Shown: piece after piece, positions 6,763 through 10,404 of the stretch
Layout: each line of letters begins with the position of its first letter
Numbering within the stretch: position 1 is the first letter of the stretch
NCBI GenBank assembly: GCA_036509075.1
Contig: DATCGG010000005.1
Span: 1 to 10,404, forward strand
Length of the DNA: 10,404 nucleotides
Direction: 5' to 3'
Origin: JAJKIV01 sp036509075
GTDB taxonomy: Bacteria > Gemmatimonadota > Gemmatimonadetes > Gemmatimonadales > Gemmatimonadaceae
Position numbers and translations under genes: made by a program
Notes under the pieces: model-generated
What the model was told of the DNA's origin: nothing
Database searches by the model: none
Seen by the model: the letters and a program-made list of their open reading frames with translations, nothing else

Positions 6763-6854
6763 GTCGGCCGTGTTGCACGCGCGTCCGCGCCGTCGCAAGT
6801 TCAGACGCCGCGCTCGAGCATAGGCGGCAGAACCTGCACCCTGCCTACGACAGC

Positions 6855-9257
6855 GTGACCGGCGCGGATCTCCTTGCCGAGCTACAGTCATCGCTCGGCG
6901 CCGCCTACACCTTCGACCGCGAGCTCGGCGGCGGAGGAATGGCCCGTGTGTTCCTCGCTCACGAGCGCGGACTCGGGCGACCGGTCGTCATCAAGCTCCT
7001 GAATCCCGAGCTGGCCGAGGGGATCAACGCCGATCGGTTCGAGCGCGAGATCAAGCTCGCGGCCTCGCTGCAGCAGGCGAACATCGTCCCGCTGCTTTCC
7101 GCCGGTCGCGCGGCGCGGTACGCGTACTACACCATGCCGTTCGTCGAGGGACTATCCCTTCGCGACCGGCTTACGCGCGACAGCGTCGTACCGATCGGTG
7201 AAGGGATCAGTCTCCTGAAGGATGTCGCCCGTGCGCTCGCGTACGCGCACGAGCGAGGCGTCGTGCATCGCGACATCAAACCGGGAAACGTTCTCCTTTC
7301 GGGCGGAACGGCGGTCGTCACCGATTTCGGGATCGCGAAGGCGCTCACCGCGGCCCGCGGGGACGGCGGGCTCGAAACGCTGACCGCGGCGGGGATAAGC
7401 ATCGGCACCCCCGCGTACATGGCGCCGGAGCAGGCCGCCGGTGATCCGCACACGGATCACCGCGCGGACATCTACGCATTTGGATGCCTGGCCTACGAGG
7501 TGTTCTCGGGCAAGCCGCCGTTCGAGGGCGATGCGCCGCATCGCCTCATCGCCGCACACTTCGCGGAAACACCGCGACCGATAACTGAGCGACGCGCCGA
7601 GCTCTCTCCGACGATCGCGGCACTCATCGCGCAGTGTCTGGAGAAAGACCCGAGGCGTCGTCCGCAGAGCGCCGCCGAAGTGCTGCAGGCATTGGATGTA
7701 ACGTCCACCTCGCAGCCAGTGGCTGTGCGTGGTCGCTCGCCCGCGCTCGTGGCGGCTGGTGCCCTCACGATCGCCGCGCTCGTCGCTGGCGCTGCCTATC
7801 TCGGCTCCCATGGTCGCGCCACCAGCGAGGTCGTTTCGCCCGAGCCGTTGGCGTTCGCGGCGATCCCGTTTCGAAACGTCGCGCGCGACACGGCGCTTGA
7901 CTACCGCGCAGATGGTATCCGCGATGAGATCCTGAACGGTATGAGCGGAACGCCAGGGATTCAGATCGTTGCCCGAACCGCGGCGCGACGGTACAAGAGT
8001 CTCGACACGCTCGACGAGCACGTGGTGGCGCGCCAATTGGGCGCGCGATTCCTCGTCACCGGGACGTATCGACAGGACGGCAACGGGATCCACGTCTCGG
8101 CGCAGCTCAGCGATTCCATGACGCGAGGCGAGCTCTGGTCGGCATCGTTCGATCGTGGGGTGACCGACTTCGGCGCGCTGCCTGGTGAGATCTCGAGGAC
8201 GATCGCCGCGACACTGCGCGCGCGCTATCCCGGGCGCTTCGGCGAAGCGAGTCGCCCCACGCGCCTGGTGGGCACGACGAACGCGGCGGCACTCGAGCAG
8301 TATCTCATTGGCCAGGCGCAGCTGAGACGCCGTGGACCCGGAGTGAGGCTGGCGGTGTCGAGCTTCGAGGCGGCGATCAAGCTCGACCCCCGGTTCGCTC
8401 GGGCGCACGCAGCGCTCGCGAACGCCCTCATGTTAGTCCCGTTCTTCTACGGAGCTCCGGTCGAGCAGGTGTCGGCGCGAGTCAGCACCGCCGCGCAGAA
8501 GGCGCTCGATCTGGATAGCACCCTCGCGGACGCACACACCGCGATGGCAATGCTGTACGTGACCAGCGCACAGTGGACGAAGTTCCTGGCGGAATCCGAG
8601 CGGTCGATTGCGCTCGAACCCGACAACTTCGACGTGCACTTCGTGTACGGCCGCCAGTTGGTCCACATGGGCCGAATCGCCGATGCACTTCAGCATTTCG
8701 CGCGCGCCAAGGAGCTCGAGCCGGTCTCACCACTGCTTACCACCTGGACGTCGTACGCGCTCATGCTGAGCGGCCAGACGGACTCCGCTTGGAAGGGAAT
8801 CGAGCAGGCGATGAGCCTCGACTCGACGTTCTTGCCGGTGATCAACATCGGGTCGACCGTGGCCCTGGCGACAGGCCACGACGATGTCGCGCGCCGCCTG
8901 ATGGCGGTCGCGCTGCCCGTTGGCTTCATGTCGACCAAGCCGTACGTGATGGCGAGGCTGGGCGACACGACGACGGCGATGCAACTCGTTTCCGCGATGG
9001 AATCGAACAACCCGCGCCCGTGGTTCACCGACGCACAGCGCGCTACAGTCAGGCTTGCAATCGGCGATAGTGCCGGTGCACTGACTGCCCTCGAGCAATC
9101 GGCGCGGTCGAGCGGAGGCCTTTGGGAGGTACTAATGTCTCCCGCTGGTCCGGCGTTCGACCCGGTGCGACACACTGCGCGCTTCGCAGCCCTCATGCGG
9201 CAGGCAGGTCTGGACGTCCAGACGTTCAACGCACTGCGCGCGAAACAACCGCGTTAG
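6855..9257 (+). CDS. Membrane-bound Ser/Thr kinase with TolB-like and TPR regions
   Basis: A receptor-like Hanks-type Ser/Thr protein kinase, 800 aa from GTG 6855. The cytoplasmic kinase domain covers residues about 8-280: glycine loop LGGGGMARVF (from Leu24), ATP lysine Lys47 in VVIKLL, catalytic HRDIKPGN (His138, Asp140), Mg-binding DFG (Asp157) and APE (Glu192), so it looks catalytically intact. One membrane segment follows (about 297-317, ALVAAGALTIAALVAGAAYLG). The outer part holds a TolB-like domain (about 331-455: AIPFRN, DYRADGIRDEILNGMS, ARQLGARFLVTGTY, ELWSASFDR), then TPR-like helices (about 478-680) and a C-terminal FDPVRHTARFAALMRQAGL segment. The frame extends upstream to ATG 6747, preceded by GAGGTG, and to 6648 inside antisense glgB. 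I prefer 6855 because kinases of this type begin just before the LQSSLG helix and the extension looks like intergenic DNA. The signal sensed and the targets are unknown. Confidence 0.93.
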   Translation: MTGADLLAELQSSLGAAYTFDRELGGGGMARVFLAHERGLGRPVVIKLLNPELAEGINADRFEREIKLAASLQQANIVPLLSAGRAARYAYYTMPFVEGLSLRDRLTRDSVVPIGEGISLLKDVARALAYAHERGVVHRDIKPGNVLLSGGTAVVTDFGIAKALTAARGDGGLETLTAAGISIGTPAYMAPEQAAGDPHTDHRADIYAFGCLAYEVFSGKPPFEGDAPHRLIAAHFAETPRPITERRAELSPTIAALIAQCLEKDPRRRPQSAAEVLQALDVTSTSQPVAVRGRSPALVAAGALTIAALVAGAAYLGSHGRATSEVVSPEPLAFAAIPFRNVARDTALDYRADGIRDEILNGMSGTPGIQIVARTAARRYKSLDTLDEHVVARQLGARFLVTGTYRQDGNGIHVSAQLSDSMTRGELWSASFDRGVTDFGALPGEISRTIAATLRARYPGRFGEASRPTRLVGTTNAAALEQYLIGQAQLRRRGPGVRLAVSSFEAAIKLDPRFARAHAALANALMLVPFFYGAPVEQVSARVSTAAQKALDLDSTLADAHTAMAMLYVTSAQWTKFLAESERSIALEPDNFDVHFVYGRQLVHMGRIADALQHFARAKELEPVSPLLTTWTSYALMLSGQTDSAWKGIEQAMSLDSTFLPVINIGSTVALATGHDDVARRLMAVALPVGFMSTKPYVMARLGDTTTAMQLVSAMESNNPRPWFTDAQRATVRLAIGDSAGALTALEQSARSSGGLWEVLMSPAGPAFDPVRHTARFAALMRQAGLDVQTFNALRAKQPR

Positions 9258-9306
9258 GCCACGAGGCGCGTCGTCTCGACGATCGAGGGCGACTGATCCC
9301 GGCGTC

Positions 9307-9741
9307 TTACGCGCTCAGCGGCCTCCAGATGCCAAGCCGATAGCCATCCGGATCGACGACCCGCAGCATGCGAACGCCCCACGGCATATCGGCCGGCTCC
9401 TTGGCGAGCGTCCAGCCCTTCGATTTGATGCGCTCGGCGATCGCATCGACGTCCTGGGCGGTGTCGAACGTGATCGAGAAGCCCTCGCCTTTCGTCCGCT
9501 CCCACCCTCTGCCACCGTCGTCCTGGTTGAGAAAGATCCTGGCGGTTCCCGAACGCACGGTGGCTGCCGCCGGCTTCCCGTCGCGCTCCCTGAGGTTGTC
9601 TACAGTGAACCCGAGGACGTCGCGGTACCACGCGACGCTCTGCAGGAGGTCCTTTGCGGTCAGCGAAATGAGTACGCTGCGCGTGTCGAGCGGATCGAGG
9701 GCCGCGGCGCGTGCGTCGGCGGCGGTTGCTTCGGTGGTCAT
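9307..9741 (-). CDS. VOC-fold protein lacking the usual metal ligands
   Basis: A 144-aa vicinal-oxygen-chelate fold protein. The fold is shown by VLISLTAKDLLQSVAWYRDVLGF (residues 23-45), a central ITFDTAQDVDAIAERIKSKGW and the closing VVDPDGYRLGIWRP (128-141). In metal-dependent relatives the last strand carries a Glu (as in the other VOC protein here, WEVV). Here the position is Gly137, and the first strand has no His, so it may be a binding protein rather than a metalloenzyme. A disordered Ala- and Thr-rich stretch of about 20 residues precedes the fold. I start at ATG 9741, which has GAGG (9746-9749) 4 nt upstream; a TTG one codon earlier is possible. It lies 52 nt after the small membrane protein gene on the same strand and converges on the kinase gene, 49 nt from its stop. 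Confidence 0.88.
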   Translation of the reverse strand: MTTEATAADARAAALDPLDTRSVLISLTAKDLLQSVAWYRDVLGFTVDNLRERDGKPAAATVRSGTARIFLNQDDGGRGWERTKGEGFSITFDTAQDVDAIAERIKSKGWTLAKEPADMPWGVRMLRVVDPDGYRLGIWRPLSA

Positions 9742-9793
9742 CAAACCTCGTCAGAGTTGTGGTAGCTCATGTTGGTCGGCGCGCAAAGCTAGC

Positions 9794-10108
9794 TCACCGA
9801 CTGTCCGGCGGCAGCGTCCACCCGCGAAACTTGTAGTAGCGCTCCTTGGGCTCGCCCGTCCATCCGTTGATGCCCTGTCGTGGAAGCCACCAGCCGTGAA
9901 TCACGAGCACGAGCGCCAGCGGTATGGCGATGACGAGATAGGACCACGGCCGCCCGAACTGAACGGCGATGAGCCGAGTGACGGCGAGGAAGACAATCAC
10001 CTTCGCCACGCGTCGCCACTTTGGCGTGCGCTCCTCGAAGTGGCCGAAGAGGATATTGCCGACGGCGAAGATCGTCGCGACGAGGGCGACCTCAAACCAG
10101 GAATCCAT
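9794..10108 (-). CDS. Small three-helix membrane protein of unknown function
   Basis: A 104-aa protein with three predicted membrane segments (about residues 5-22, 34-50 and 56-74) joined by short loops. The loop between helices 1 and 2 is basic (FEERTPKWRRVAK), suggesting it faces the cytoplasm. The C-terminal tail, beginning HGWWLPRQGINGWTGEPKER and followed by YYKFRGW, is aromatic-rich and looks like a conserved signature; I cannot attach a function. ATG 10108 lies inside the DUF488 gene, overlapping its last 17 nt in another frame, with no Shine-Dalgarno, so translation is probably coupled. A TTG at 10138 would add ten Ser/Thr-rich residues before the first helix and seems less likely. 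Confidence 0.8.
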   Translation of the reverse strand: MDSWFEVALVATIFAVGNILFGHFEERTPKWRRVAKVIVFLAVTRLIAVQFGRPWSYLVIAIPLALVLVIHGWWLPRQGINGWTGEPKERYYKFRGWTLPPDSR

Positions 10109-10404
10109 GGTGCGGGGAGTAGAGGTCGAGCTGGACAACAGGAGACGTGTACGTCAGCACGCCATCGACGACGCGGGCTGGCGGCGCCAGCTCATGGAGC
10201 GCGGTAGCGCCCGCATCCTGAATGTGCCGCACCTCGTAGCCAAGCGCCACGAGCACGTCCGCGATGATGCGGCGGTGACACCGCCACCAGAGCAGCTCCG
10301 CGCACATGATCGCGGTCCGCAACCCCGACGAGATCATCGACAACTCGAACAGCCCCTCGGCGAACTCCTCGCTCACGGTGTGGTCGGCATATCCACGGAA
10401 CGCC
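10092..10404 (-). CDS. DUF488 family protein (partial, 5' end outside window)
   Basis: The frame is open from the right edge to TGA at 10092, giving the last 103 residues of a DUF488 protein, whose biochemical role is not settled. The visible part carries the family pattern FRGYAD near the edge, then RTAIMCAE and WWRCHRRIIADVL, followed by EVRHI and a HEL segment. The cysteine of MCAE and the Cys-His of WRCHR are the conserved pair of the family. The GTG at 10376 is internal, because the family match (AFRGYADHT) continues upstream of it; full-length members are roughly 150-180 residues. It overlaps the downstream membrane-protein gene by 17 nt and is the first visible member of this minus-strand operon. 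Confidence 0.88.
   Translation of the reverse strand, partial: AFRGYADHTVSEEFAEGLFELSMISSGLRTAIMCAELLWWRCHRRIIADVLVALGYEVRHIQDAGATALHELAPPARVVDGVLTYTSPVVQLDLYSPHHGFLV

Noticed and set aside
5198..6823. Long plus-strand open frame opposite glgB
   Set aside because: It is the antisense of a fully conserved enzyme with all catalytic residues; the translation has no domain features.
6648..6854. N-terminal extension of the kinase from ATG 6648 or 6747
   Set aside because: The extra residues are not kinase-like; 6648 lies within glgB antisense and 6747 lies upstream of the likely plus-strand -10. I kept 6747 as an alternative in the kinase entry.
7152..8408. Long minus-strand open frame opposite the kinase
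   Set aside because: It overlaps the kinase and TolB-like coding sequence and shows no family motifs.
121..9259. GTTAGGC/GCCTAAC copies as integron attC sites
   Set aside because: The heptamer fits the attC core patterns GTTRRRY and RYYYAAC, but no GCCTAAC is followed by GTTAGGC within the 57-141 nt span of an attC site, most copies lie inside conserved genes, and no integrase or gene cassettes are visible.
9269..9281. Hairpin CGTCG-TCT-CGACG between the kinase and the second VOC gene
   Set aside because: Only five base pairs with no T-run; too weak to call a terminator in DNA of this composition.

Overview
The window is high-GC bacterial chromosome with densely packed genes on both strands. 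No tRNA, rRNA, CRISPR array, transposase or phage gene is visible. The gene set suggests a soil or freshwater bacterium of the Gemmatimonadota/Acidobacteriota kind. It includes a Hanks-type kinase fused through one membrane segment to a TolB-like domain and TPRs, a DUF2911 protein, and a lipoprotein quinoprotein with an inserted cytochrome c domain. Gemmatimonadota is the best guess; no phylogenetic marker gene is present.

Layout. (1) Positions 1-2872 form a minus-strand operon: a VOC-fold protein, a PQQ-dependent dehydrogenase lipoprotein with an internal haem c site, then the start of a secreted protein that looks like a c-type cytochrome, cut by the left edge. Together they suggest periplasmic sugar or alcohol oxidation feeding a cytochrome. 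(2) Positions 2873-3153 are a divergent intergenic region holding an AT-richer array of 6-7-nt-spaced degenerate repeats, arranged as two opposed arms. (3) Positions 3154-4378 hold two convergent secreted-protein genes, a DUF2911 protein and an unknown protein with a beta-rich C-terminus. (4) Positions 4379-4651 are intergenic, with a promoter and strong Shine-Dalgarno for the unknown protein and a roughly 107-nt nested palindrome just downstream of glgB. (5) Positions 4652-6700 are glgB, the glycogen branching enzyme, on the minus strand. (6) Positions 6701-6854 are a divergent promoter region. (7) Positions 6855-9257 are the receptor-like kinase on the plus strand. (8) Positions 9307-10404 are a second minus-strand operon: a DUF488 protein cut by the right edge, an overlapping small membrane protein, and a second VOC-fold protein.

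The most interesting signal crosses gene boundaries. The heptamer GTTAGGC occurs nine times on the two strands, where base composition predicts about one. It is read in several different frames, uses rare TTA and CTA leucine codons, and even supplies a stop codon. That pattern fits a DNA-level motif (uptake-like, Chi-like, segregation or methylation site) better than protein constraint. The two intergenic repeat structures are the other unexplained elements. No complete new defence or mobile system is visible.
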